Under the pieces are notes generated by a model that saw only the letters and a list, made by a program, of their open reading frames with translations, did not search any database and was not told the origin of the DNA. This document shows, piece after piece, positions 8,272-14,935 of a stretch of 14,985 nt of DNA (the first letter of the stretch is position 1; the number at the start of each line of letters is the position of its first letter). The stretch is from JBLHHI01 sp047614125 (GTDB lineage Bacteria; Bacteroidota; Bacteroidia; NS11-12g; UBA9320), in the NCBI GenBank assembly GCA_047614125.1, contig JBLHHI010000083.1, positions 1 to 14,985 on the forward strand. Direction: 5' to 3'. A program made the position numbers and the translations under genes.

Positions 8272-10107
8272 TTGTCGTCAGTAAAAGAATCTAGAAAATT
8301 AGCCGCCATCATGTTTACAGATATGGTGGGTTACAGCGCAATGTCTCAAAAGAATGAGTCGCTTGCATTGGAACTGCTTGAATATCATCGAGATATTTTA
8401 CGCGAAATATTCATTATTCACGACGGCAACGAAATAAAAACAATAGGAGACGCATTTTTAGTAGAGTTTAATAGTGCCCTCGATGCCGTTAATTGTGCCA
8501 TTGAAATTCAGCATAAATTACATGAGTATAACGAAAGCTGCGAAGAAGAACGGAACATCTTTCTTCGAATTGGTATTCATGTTGGAGATGTAGTGCATCG
8601 CAAAGGTGATATCTATGGAGATGGTGTAAATATTTCTTCGCGCATCGAGCCGCTTGCACAAGCCGGGGGTATCTGTATATCGGAAGATGTTGCTCGACAA
8701 GTTCAAAACAAGCTCAGCGTTACCCTGCACAAGATGAGTAAGCAGGCATTAAAAAACATTGAACTTCCAGTCGAGATTTACGAGATTCAATTGCACGAGA
8801 GTCCAAAAAATATATCCAAAACTGTTATTAATAAACTGGCTGTTCTGCCCTTTGATAACATGAGTCCCGATCGTGAAACGGATTACTTTAGCGATGGCTT
8901 GACGGAAGAATTGATAATGCACTTATCTCGAATCAAGGAGCTGCAGGTGGTTTCGCGTACCACCATTATGCAATACAAAAATGTGCAAATGGACATGCGC
9001 ACCTTAGGCGATGAATTAAACGCTCGTTATGTGTTAGAAGGCAGTGTAAGGCGACATCGAGATGATCTCCGTATTACGGCGCAACTCATTGATGTCCAGA
9101 CCGATTCGCACCTTTGGGCCGAAACCTATAAAGGCAATATGGCCGATGTTTTTGACATCCAAGAATCGGTTGCAAAGCAAATAGTTACGGCCATGCGCTT
9201 AACCTTAACTCCAGACGAGGAGGTAGCACTGGTTAAACGTTCCACAGAGAATACTAAGGCCTTCGATTTAAATTTACGTGCGCGGGAGTTTCTCTTTCGT
9301 TCGGCAAAGAGTTACCTGCTTTCGGCGGTCGACTTATTTCAAGAAGCCATAAAATTAGATCCCAATTATGCATCGGCATATGCAGGCTTAGGCGAAGCGT
9401 ATGCCATTATTTATGTGTGGCACGACAAGAAAGATGTTTGGCTTGAGAAAGCCATGGATGCTTCGTTGAAGGCATTGATGTACGATAGCTCGTCATCAGA
9501 AGGGTATAGTGCACTCGGTTTAATATATTATAGCAAACGACAACATGTTGAGGCCTTAACCTCGATCGAAAAAGCAATTGAACTGGATCCAGACAACTTC
9601 TTTGCCTATTGGATAAAGGGTAGAATTATGCGTGCCCTTGATCGGTTTTCGGAAGCCGTCGAACAGTTTAATAAAGTGTTGGAGCTCAATCCAGATTTTT
9701 ATACAGTGTACATTGAGCTTCAAATGGAGTATGACCGTTCAAAAGATCAAAAGAAAGGAATAGAGATTGTGAATCGGGCCTTAGAGTTCTTTCCTACTTA
9801 TTTACTTCGTGTACCGGAAGATGCGCGCGCACATATCTTTTACGCAGGCATGCTTCTTTGTGTTGAAAAATTTGATGACGCAAAGTTTAGATTGCAAAGA
9901 GCCGTGGATCTAAGTCCAAATGATGCCAATATGATGTACAACGTTGCATGCAATTATGCTAGATTGGATGAAAAAGATCTAGCCATTGAAAATTTAACAA
10001 AAGCAATTTCCAATGGCTTTGTCGACTATGAATACTTCAAACGAGATCCGGATTTGGATGGCCTCCGAGAGGAGCTAGGATTTATTGAAATCATGAAGGG
10101 GCACTAA
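8272..10107 (+). CDS. class III adenylate/guanylate cyclase with TolB/FlgO-like domain and TPR repeats
   Basis: This is a 611-residue protein with no membrane segment. The cyclase homology domain fills residues 8-175. The metal-binding aspartates are D17 (FTDMVGYS) and D60 (IKTIGDAF), the purine-selecting pair is K56/D113, and the transition-state residues N120 and R124 lie in GDGVNISSRIE. All are present, so it should be active, and the Lys/Asp pair favours ATP. Residues ~186-310 (LAVLPFDNMSP, YFSDGLTEEL, YVLEGSVRR, DSHLWAETY) are the TolB-N/FlgO-like domain that often follows such cyclases. Residues ~345-600 hold tandem TPRs such as EAIKLDPNYASAYAGLGEAY. The start is TTG at 8272, because the first ATG (residue 14) would remove the first cyclase strand. 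It probably makes a cyclic nucleotide in response to a protein or ligand sensed by the TPR half. That trigger is unknown. Confidence 0.95.
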   Translation: MSSVKESRKLAAIMFTDMVGYSAMSQKNESLALELLEYHRDILREIFIIHDGNEIKTIGDAFLVEFNSALDAVNCAIEIQHKLHEYNESCEEERNIFLRIGIHVGDVVHRKGDIYGDGVNISSRIEPLAQAGGICISEDVARQVQNKLSVTLHKMSKQALKNIELPVEIYEIQLHESPKNISKTVINKLAVLPFDNMSPDRETDYFSDGLTEELIMHLSRIKELQVVSRTTIMQYKNVQMDMRTLGDELNARYVLEGSVRRHRDDLRITAQLIDVQTDSHLWAETYKGNMADVFDIQESVAKQIVTAMRLTLTPDEEVALVKRSTENTKAFDLNLRAREFLFRSAKSYLLSAVDLFQEAIKLDPNYASAYAGLGEAYAIIYVWHDKKDVWLEKAMDASLKALMYDSSSSEGYSALGLIYYSKRQHVEALTSIEKAIELDPDNFFAYWIKGRIMRALDRFSEAVEQFNKVLELNPDFYTVYIELQMEYDRSKDQKKGIEIVNRALEFFPTYLLRVPEDARAHIFYAGMLLCVEKFDDAKFRLQRAVDLSPNDANMMYNVACNYARLDEKDLAIENLTKAISNGFVDYEYFKRDPDLDGLREELGFIEIMKGH

Positions 10108-10143
10108 ATGGTACTTGTCTTGCATTCTTAGATTTTTTTTGAA

Positions 10144-11019
10144 TTAACCAACTTCGGCTAAAATAAAGCGTTCTACCTCGGCTATATCCAAGCCCATCTT
10201 TTCAAGATTTTTATTCCTGGCTTTAAGTTCGATGGCCCCAATGTGTTTGATGGTCTCTAGTCCGTAAGTTGCTAGGTAATCTTCAATGAGATGTGGTTCA
10301 AAACCGTGAATCAGAATTTTATGTTTTTTGACAAAAAGCTTATGCATTTTCAAGAGTGATTTGTGCTTTAAATTGTGGCCAGATATAACATCCCTGCTTA
10401 CATAAGAAAATACGATTTTGCTTTTTGGTGGGGCTTTCGAAACCAAGCGAAAAATGGCATCATTCTCGTCTTGGGTTAAATAGGTCGACACACTTTCCAA
10501 AATAAACAGCGTTTGAGATGTAAATGCATAACCAGCTTTTCGGAGTTCCAATTCGGTGTTTTGCTTGCTAAAATCAACTTCTACATAGGTTACGTGGTTT
10601 GGAAGTTGGCCAAATATTTTTTTGACTTTTTCTTTTTTGCGTTTAATCACCGTTGGGTGATCCACTTCAAAGTATTGAATTTTTTCAAATCCTAGTATAC
10701 AATACGCTTTCGAATCCATTCCTGCCCCTAGATTAACAATGGTAGAAATTTCATTGTTCTGAATACAGTTTTTGATGACCGCATCGTAGAAGTTGAATCT
10801 GGATAAGAAGTAACCGAACATGCCAGGATTTCTCTTTTCATTGCTATCCGTAAGAATCTTCCGTAAAAATGGGATGCGATACATCTTCAATAAAAAGCGT
10901 ACGCGTCTGGTCTGAAATTTAACCGAGACGTAGTCGTTGTAACGCCGAAGATCGCAGGGGTAACACATGCCCAATGCGCGCCATGTTGAAATAGCTTTAC
11001 CGGTATCGGTAGCCTTCAA
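10144..11019 (-). CDS. SAM-dependent methyltransferase, leucine carboxyl methyltransferase-like (LCM/PPM1) family
   Basis: This is a 291-residue class I methyltransferase. Motif I is IVNLGAGMDSKAY (94-106), the acidic end of strand 2 is YFEVD with D120, and post-motif blocks are YVEVDF (145-150) and LFILESVSTYL (171-181). This spacing and the LGAGMDSRAY-like signature are typical of the LCM/PPM1-like family, whose bacterial members methylate mostly unknown small-molecule or carboxyl targets. The frame is closed by a TAG just upstream and has no ATG before residue 18, so TTG at 11019 is the likely start. It converges on the cyclase gene with a 36-base gap that includes a T8 run at 10133-10140, but I saw no hairpin there. 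The family call is firm; the substrate is unknown. Confidence 0.92.
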   Translation of the reverse strand: MKATDTGKAISTWRALGMCYPCDLRRYNDYVSVKFQTRRVRFLLKMYRIPFLRKILTDSNEKRNPGMFGYFLSRFNFYDAVIKNCIQNNEISTIVNLGAGMDSKAYCILGFEKIQYFEVDHPTVIKRKKEKVKKIFGQLPNHVTYVEVDFSKQNTELELRKAGYAFTSQTLFILESVSTYLTQDENDAIFRLVSKAPPKSKIVFSYVSRDVISGHNLKHKSLLKMHKLFVKKHKILIHGFEPHLIEDYLATYGLETIKHIGAIELKARNKNLEKMGLDIAEVERFILAEVG

Positions 11020-11049
11020 GTTATGACCGTTCTATTTTTGCCGCCTAAA

Positions 11050-11057
11050 TTAAGGTA
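11050..11057 (-). promoter_or_regulatory. possible weak -7 element for the methyltransferase
   Basis: On the minus strand the bases read TACCTTAA, which keeps the TAnnTT part of the Bacteroidota -7 consensus. It ends 30 bases before the TTG start at 11019. No -33 element is visible. This is a weak candidate only. Confidence 0.2.
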
Positions 11058-11098
11058 AATTTTCAATTTGCTATGCTCGCTGTGTTTGGCCATGATTT

Positions 11099-11509
11099 CT
11101 AAATATAAGACGCCCAAAAATCCCACCCAAACCACCACCAGTATAATAGAACCGCAAGCAAGAAAATCCCAATTATTTTCCAAATTGTATTCTTTCCCTT
11201 TTTGCTCTTTGCATCCTTTGTAATCTCCTTGGTAGTGGTATCATTTAGCTGAATACGATCTTTTGCACAACCAATTACTTTGCTCCTATTATTTTTGAAG
11301 TTAAACTCCACAACACCATTTGGGCATGGTTCATTTGAGATTCTATTGTGCTGCGTTGCTGAGCCATTGACGTAAATGTGCGTTTCATCACCTACATAAA
11401 TCGCCTTACAACCAGCTTTTGTCACGGTTTCGGCATTTAAGTTACTGGCTAAGACTGGTGTAATTCGCTCAACCATACCAGGTAACGGCAGCTCACACCG
11501 CCCATTCAT
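11099..11509 (-). CDS. small protein with C-terminal membrane anchor (probable 3' part of a decayed gene)
   Basis: The 136-residue frame from ATG at 11509 is soluble for about 105 residues. It has four cysteines (RCEL, AGCKAI, EPCPNG, VIGCAK), then a lysine-rich linker and a strong hydrophobic segment, IIGIFLLAVLLYWWWFGW, at the C-terminus. The family was not recognised. The frame stays open upstream without a start codon to a TAA at about 11563. Beyond that, another frame encodes a signal-peptide-like start (see 11544-11704). The anchor suggests a real protein or a recent derivative of one, with the Cys-containing part originally exported. Whether the shortened ORF is translated is uncertain. 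It ends 80 bases upstream of the methyltransferase start on the same strand. Confidence 0.5.
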   Translation of the reverse strand: MNGRCELPLPGMVERITPVLASNLNAETVTKAGCKAIYVGDETHIYVNGSATQHNRISNEPCPNGVVEFNFKNNRSKVIGCAKDRIQLNDTTTKEITKDAKSKKGKNTIWKIIGIFLLAVLLYWWWFGWDFWASYI

Positions 11510-11543
11510 TGGTGAGGTCTGACTTAACGGAAGGAGTTCTTTG

Positions 11544-11704
11544 TCATTGAATGAGGAACTTTAATAGAATGCTTATGGTGAAGTTTGCCCCCTGATTGTT
11601 TGACCGCGTGTTTGCCAAAGGAATATTTTCGAGTTTGAAGGTAGCCGTTTCGTTTAACTGTAGAACAAGCGTTATTAGAACTAAAAAAACGAAAGTGTTT
11701 TCAT
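11544..11704 (-). pseudogene. frameshifted signal-peptide-encoding 5' fragment
   Basis: An ATG at 11702-11704 (minus strand) starts MKTLSFF and then hits a stop just after a run of seven T (plus-strand A7 at 11683-11689). Adding one base to the run continues the frame as LVLITLVLQLNETATFKLEN, a textbook signal peptide followed by a mature start. The frame then runs to a TGA at 11544-11546. The neighbouring 136-residue ORF is open in a third frame from about 11560. I infer a former gene at 11099-11704 encoding an exported protein with a C-terminal anchor, now broken by two frame changes. Sequence error in the homopolymer or transcriptional slippage could explain the first change but not the second. 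Confidence 0.45.
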
Positions 11705-11817
11705 ATAGCTTGAATTTAATTCAATAATACGAAATCATTTTTAATTTGCTTTTTTTGATGGCCATAAGCAGCAACTGCGTAAACCAAGTAACAAAGTAGA
11801 TGGCAACTAAATAACCA

Positions 11818-11867
11818 TTTTAACCTTTTGAAGATGAATCGTTTAATTCCATCATGGGTGGTTAAAA
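11818..11867. repeat. nested inverted repeat upstream of the mechanosensitive channel gene
   Basis: The outer arms TTTTAACC (11818-11825) and GGTTAAAA (11860-11867) are perfectly complementary. Inside them GATGAAT (11833-11839) pairs with ATTCCATC (11846-11853) with one bulged C, leaving a 6-base loop. The whole could form a two-part hairpin of about 50 bases. It lies upstream of the likely channel promoter, so it is more likely a DNA-level binding site or an end of a decayed element than a 5'-UTR structure. The rest of 11705-11954 shows no gene. Confidence 0.35.
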
Positions 11868-11922
11868 CTGATCTAAACTTCAGGTATGTGCCTGCTTACT
11901 CTTCCTTCCCTCCTTTAAGACG

Positions 11923-11930
11923 TACCTTCG
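11923..11930 (+). promoter_or_regulatory. Bacteroidota -7-like promoter element for the channel gene
   Basis: TACCTTCG is one base off TAnnTTTG, and the TACCTT core followed by GC is a common form of this element. It ends 25 bases before the ATG at 11955, similar to the distances seen for the operon at 301 and the cyclase at 8272. There is no clear -33 element. Confidence 0.4.
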
Positions 11931-11954
11931 CATCCACATAAAAAACACCCATTA

Positions 11955-13193
11955 ATGAACATTGACTTAAGGCACTGGATCGAAGCGAATCTGGGCACGA
12001 ACGACTCCATTTCTTCCTTTATTCTAATTGGATTGCTGATTTTGGCGGTACTGATTTTATGGTGGATTACCAAAACAATCCTCTATGCCTTTATTCCCAA
12101 ATTAACGGCCAAGACTGAGACGGTTTGGGATGACATCATTTTCAATAAACGGGTTGTCAAGTCGCTGGCCACACTAATTCCGGCCATCATCTTATATCAA
12201 TCGCTGCCAATATTATTCAAAGATTCTTCGGGTGTACTTCCGATTATTTTAACGGCTACCGATGCCATCATCGTACTCGTATCGGTTTGGATTCTCGCGT
12301 CGTTTTTTACCTCCATTAATGAAATTTTGTCAGAGAAGGATCAATACAGGGATAAACCGATCGGCAGCCTTACGCAACTGGCTAAAATATTGATTTACAG
12401 CGTTGGAGCGGTACTGATTATTTCATCGGTAATAAGTAGGAGCCCTATTTATCTATTGAGCGGATTGGGAGCCATTGCTGCTGTGCTACTTTTAGTATTT
12501 AAGGACAGCATTTTGGGTTTTGTGGCGAGCATTCAACTATCGGCAAATAATATGGTGCAAGTGGGCGACTGGGTTACGGTGCCTAACTATGGCGCAGATG
12601 GCGATGTATTGGAGATTAATTTAACGACCATTAAGGTGCAAAACTTTGATTTAACGATCACTACCATCCCAACGTATGCTTTCATTTCTGATTCCTTTAC
12701 CAATTGGCGGGGCATGCAAAATTCGACTGGAAGGCGCATAAAGCGATCCATAAGTATTAAGAAGGATTCGATCCGTTTTTGCGATGATGCCCTATTGGAT
12801 AAGTTCCAAAAAATCAAACTGATTTCGGAATATGTAATCCAAAGAAAAGAGGAAATAAAGGCATACAATGCCACTCATAAGATCGATACCTCCATTTTGG
12901 TGAATGGTCGAAACATGACCAACATTGGGGTGTTTAAGGTGTACATTGAAAAGTACCTTGAGGTCAATCCAAACATCAATAAAGAGATGATGATTATGGT
13001 GCGACAACTGCCGCCTACGGAAGTTGGGCAACCGCTGGAAGTGTATGCCTTTAGTATGAATAAAGAATGGAAGATTTACGAGAACAATATGTCGGATATT
13101 TTCGATCACCTTCTAGCCGTTGTGCCCTATTTTGATCTGCAAATCTTTGAAAGCCCTTCTGGATCGGATTTTAGAAAGTTGGTGGAGGAGTAG
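11955..13193 (+). CDS. MscS family mechanosensitive channel, YbdG type
   Basis: This is a 412-residue inner-membrane channel, close to the ~415 residues of E. coli YbdG. Hydrophobic segments lie at about 20-48, 68-86, 95-118 and 142-162. The pore helix is at about 166-195 (LLSGLGAIAAVLLLVF then KDSILGFVASI). It is followed by the MscS beta domain (MVQVGDWVTVPNYGADGDV, 200-218) and by TIPTYAFISDSFTNWRGM (237-254), which is typical of the YbdG branch. The C-terminal ~150 residues are the cytosolic alpha/beta vestibule. Such channels open under membrane tension to release solutes during osmotic downshock. It has its own likely promoter and converges on the DUF2238 gene. No key region appears to be missing. 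Confidence 0.95.
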   Translation: MNIDLRHWIEANLGTNDSISSFILIGLLILAVLILWWITKTILYAFIPKLTAKTETVWDDIIFNKRVVKSLATLIPAIILYQSLPILFKDSSGVLPIILTATDAIIVLVSVWILASFFTSINEILSEKDQYRDKPIGSLTQLAKILIYSVGAVLIISSVISRSPIYLLSGLGAIAAVLLLVFKDSILGFVASIQLSANNMVQVGDWVTVPNYGADGDVLEINLTTIKVQNFDLTITTIPTYAFISDSFTNWRGMQNSTGRRIKRSISIKKDSIRFCDDALLDKFQKIKLISEYVIQRKEEIKAYNATHKIDTSILVNGRNMTNIGVFKVYIEKYLEVNPNINKEMMIMVRQLPPTEVGQPLEVYAFSMNKEWKIYENNMSDIFDHLLAVVPYFDLQIFESPSGSDFRKLVEE

Positions 13194-13310
13194 GAGTGGA
13201 GTGAGCAATGGATTGTAAGTAAAAGAACTCAATTTATCCAGATCTTGCATCTGTGACTCGGCCAGAACCAAGTTTACCCCCAGTAGGTAGGCAAGTGCTT
13301 TTGCCGGATA

Positions 13311-13335
13311 CAATGTACGCTTGACGTACACATTG
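13311..13335. terminator. hairpin between convergent genes, possible terminator
   Basis: CAATGTACG (13311-13319) pairs with CGTACACATTG (13325-13335) around a CTTGA loop, giving nine base pairs with a two-base bulge. It sits between the ends of the channel gene and the convergent DUF2238 gene. No T-run follows directly on the plus strand. A bidirectional transcription barrier is plausible but unproven. Confidence 0.3.
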
Positions 13336-13386
13336 AGCAAAGCATTGATTTGTCGGCGAAAGCTCGAATGCAAAAAAAATAATAAA

Positions 13387-14040
13387 CTATTCCTCAGACT
13401 CATAAATCTTAAAAATCTTTTTGATGAGAGAAACAATAGTCGTCGCCAAGATTGCTCCTAAAAACGCAAGAAAAATATCTTTTTGAGCATCCCAAATATC
13501 CCCTTGGGTTCCCAAATAGGCATCGCCTTGTGCTTTAAAGAATAGGTCGGCCACAGCCCATTCGATCAATTCATAAAATCCACTAATGGAAAGCGTGATT
13601 TCGATGGGAAGAAACCAAGCCACCCACTTTTTAAAGTTGAATGCCTTTAAAAATAGTTCGCGCATTGGGTAGGCCAGAAGGAAGCCAAAGCCAAAATGAA
13701 CGATACGATCGTAGTGATTGCGCCCTAGCTCGAGGTAGTCTTGCAGCCAATAGCCAAAGGGATTTTCGGCGTAGGTGTACTTAGATCCGTATACATGCAA
13801 ACAGAGGTAGATGCAAATTAATAAATACGACAGCGTGCTAAACTGGTATTTCCGATAGGTGAAGAGGAGTGTGATGATTAACAAAAAGGTAAGCACGTTT
13901 TCTAAAAACCAGTTGGCGGTGTCGGTATTGCCTATGTAAGAATTGGCCCAAATAACCGTAAATACCGCCATAAAAAGCATGAGCCATTTGTTTTCTTTAA
14001 ATGGGGTGCGAAATTTTGAGATTGCAGTTGTAAATTTCAT
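13387..14040 (-). CDS. DUF2238 (YjdF-like) integral membrane protein
   Basis: This is a 217-residue multi-pass protein. Hydrophobic segments are at about 17-35, 46-62, 69-84, 112-128, 140-157 and 189-206. The DUF2238 signature is clear: NPFGYWLQD (93-101), GRNHYDRIVHFGFGF (106-120), FYELIEW (155-161) and GDAYLGTQGDIWDAQKDI (172-189). The conserved His, Asp and Glu residues facing the membrane suggest an enzyme or ion-binding role, but the function of this family is not established. The frame is open to an earlier ATG at 14079, giving 230 residues. I prefer 14040 because the extra 13 residues (MLTKNHCNY...) do not look like the family and a lysine-rich start follows the second ATG. E. coli YjdF is of similar size (about 209 residues). 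Confidence 0.88.
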   Translation of the reverse strand: MKFTTAISKFRTPFKENKWLMLFMAVFTVIWANSYIGNTDTANWFLENVLTFLLIITLLFTYRKYQFSTLSYLLICIYLCLHVYGSKYTYAENPFGYWLQDYLELGRNHYDRIVHFGFGFLLAYPMRELFLKAFNFKKWVAWFLPIEITLSISGFYELIEWAVADLFFKAQGDAYLGTQGDIWDAQKDIFLAFLGAILATTIVSLIKKIFKIYESEE

Positions 14041-14158
14041 ACGATGGGCAATATAGTTACAATGATTTTTAGTTAACATAGACGAGGATTGATTACCGTG
14101 GTTTCATGAAAACAATGGCAAAAGAATGTAAACTCAACCAGCACTTTGTAGTAAGCAT

Positions 14159-14166
14159 TACCTTTG
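14159..14166 (+). promoter_or_regulatory. -7 consensus match next to the decayed regulator gene
   Basis: TACCTTTG is a perfect TAnnTTTG match but ends only 4 bases before the ATG at 14170. Transcription from it would begin at or just inside the start codon, so a functional promoter would give a leaderless or 5'-truncated message. It may instead be a chance match. Confidence 0.3.
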
Positions 14167-14169
14167 AGC

Positions 14170-14799
14170 ATGTGGAAATTAGTAACCTTTTTAATTGTTA
14201 CGCTTTTTGTGTATGGATGTAAACCAAGTGATGGTTTGCATTCGAAAGAACAGCTTGAAGTTAAGGTACGACACTTGGGTCACCAATTTCTATTGAGTGT
14301 AAACGACTCTACTACAAGGGTTCTGGCCATTGACAAAAAAATGGCCGCTATCAAATCCGCCTCGACGGCGAGGTGGAAATACTACCCGAAAAACTTGTGG
14401 CCGCGTTTGAAGCATCTGCTAAATCAACCGGTTCGTCCTTGCACTTTTTAGTGCAAGTTCATGCTGGCAACAGCCAAGAGGTAATGTATAGTTTTGAAAG
14501 CAAGGTTGAATCAAATAAAGAGGAGGTTACCTGTTCTCTGCGAAAATTAGACCAAGACGGTTATGTACTTGATGTGTTTTTGTACGACTAAGCTGAAGAA
14601 CAATCCGATACGCCATATTTCGTATTTTAGGTGCTTTATTGCTGCTTCTTACGGCTATTTTTGGCTACCGTACTTATATAAAACGATCGATTAAGACCGT
14701 AAATCTGGGCAACTACCGCTTCACTTTTCGGGCATGTACCTTACCCTTAATGATGAACGAACCGACTTAACCGGTAAAGAATCTGAACTCTTGTACCAA
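14170..14799 (+). pseudogene. broken membrane-spanning winged-helix (one-component) regulator
   Basis: The pieces in order are a signal or anchor segment (MWKLVTFLIVTLFVYGC) and a periplasmic sensor (HLGHQFLLSVNDSTTRVL). At a run of seven A (14335-14341) the frame jumps, and restoring one A gives VLAIDKKNGRYQIRLDGEVE, which continues to a TAA at 14589-14591. Without any start codon, a further frame from 14597 encodes FRILGALLLLLTAIFGYR (membrane segment) and VNLGNYRFTF. One missing base near T4 at 14725-14728 shifts to MYLTLNDERTDLTGKESELL, the start of an OmpR-type winged helix. This order (GDST-type periplasmic domain, membrane helix, winged helix) matches a ~290-residue Bacteroidota regulator family I remember. 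The rest of the DNA-binding domain is missing beyond 14799, where a repeat begins. Sequencing errors could explain some lesions but not the missing domain. Confidence 0.6.
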
Positions 14800-14854
14800 C
14801 CAAGGCGAAAATTAGAAATGGGCGGACACATGATATGTATTAATCTGCAAGTAG

Positions 14855-14935
14855 CTAGAAACCTGAGTTCGATTCATATTTTGAATTCAGAACGCTTGTG
14901 AACAGTGAGTTTCGAGTAAAAATTGCGAAGACAGG
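14855..14935 (+). repeat. dispersed repeat copy (inverted relative to 45-119)
   Basis: This stretch contains AACCTGAGTTCGATT (14860-14874), AATTCAG (14884-14890), GCGAAGACAGG (14925-14935) and CTAG (14855-14858). Their reverse complements occur in the same order at 45-119. No gene explains the match. Translated on the plus strand after 14883 it reads as protein-like sequence (VKIAKTGRALSSNFYDENRF). I recall similar strings from short spurious ORFs in other Bacteroidota, which fits a dispersed repeat; this is recollection only. Copy boundaries are approximate. Confidence 0.6.

Noticed and set aside
143..11338. 14-base match CATGGTTCATTTGA at 143-156 and 11325-11338
   Set aside because: One such match is expected about as often as not by chance in 15 kb, and the flanks do not align.
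13194..13436. Minus-strand 107-residue reading (13113-13436) with protein-like text such as RTLYPAKALAYLLGVNLVL in the gap between the channel and DUF2238 genes
   Set aside because: Both ends lie inside confirmed genes on other frames, no start suits the middle part, and no family was recognised. It might be a gene remnant, but the evidence is too thin to list.
14860..14878. TGAGTTCGATTC resembles a tRNA T-arm, suggesting a tRNA or attachment site
   Set aside because: The bases on either side of the loop do not pair (CTGAG against CATAT) and no acceptor or anticodon arm is found.
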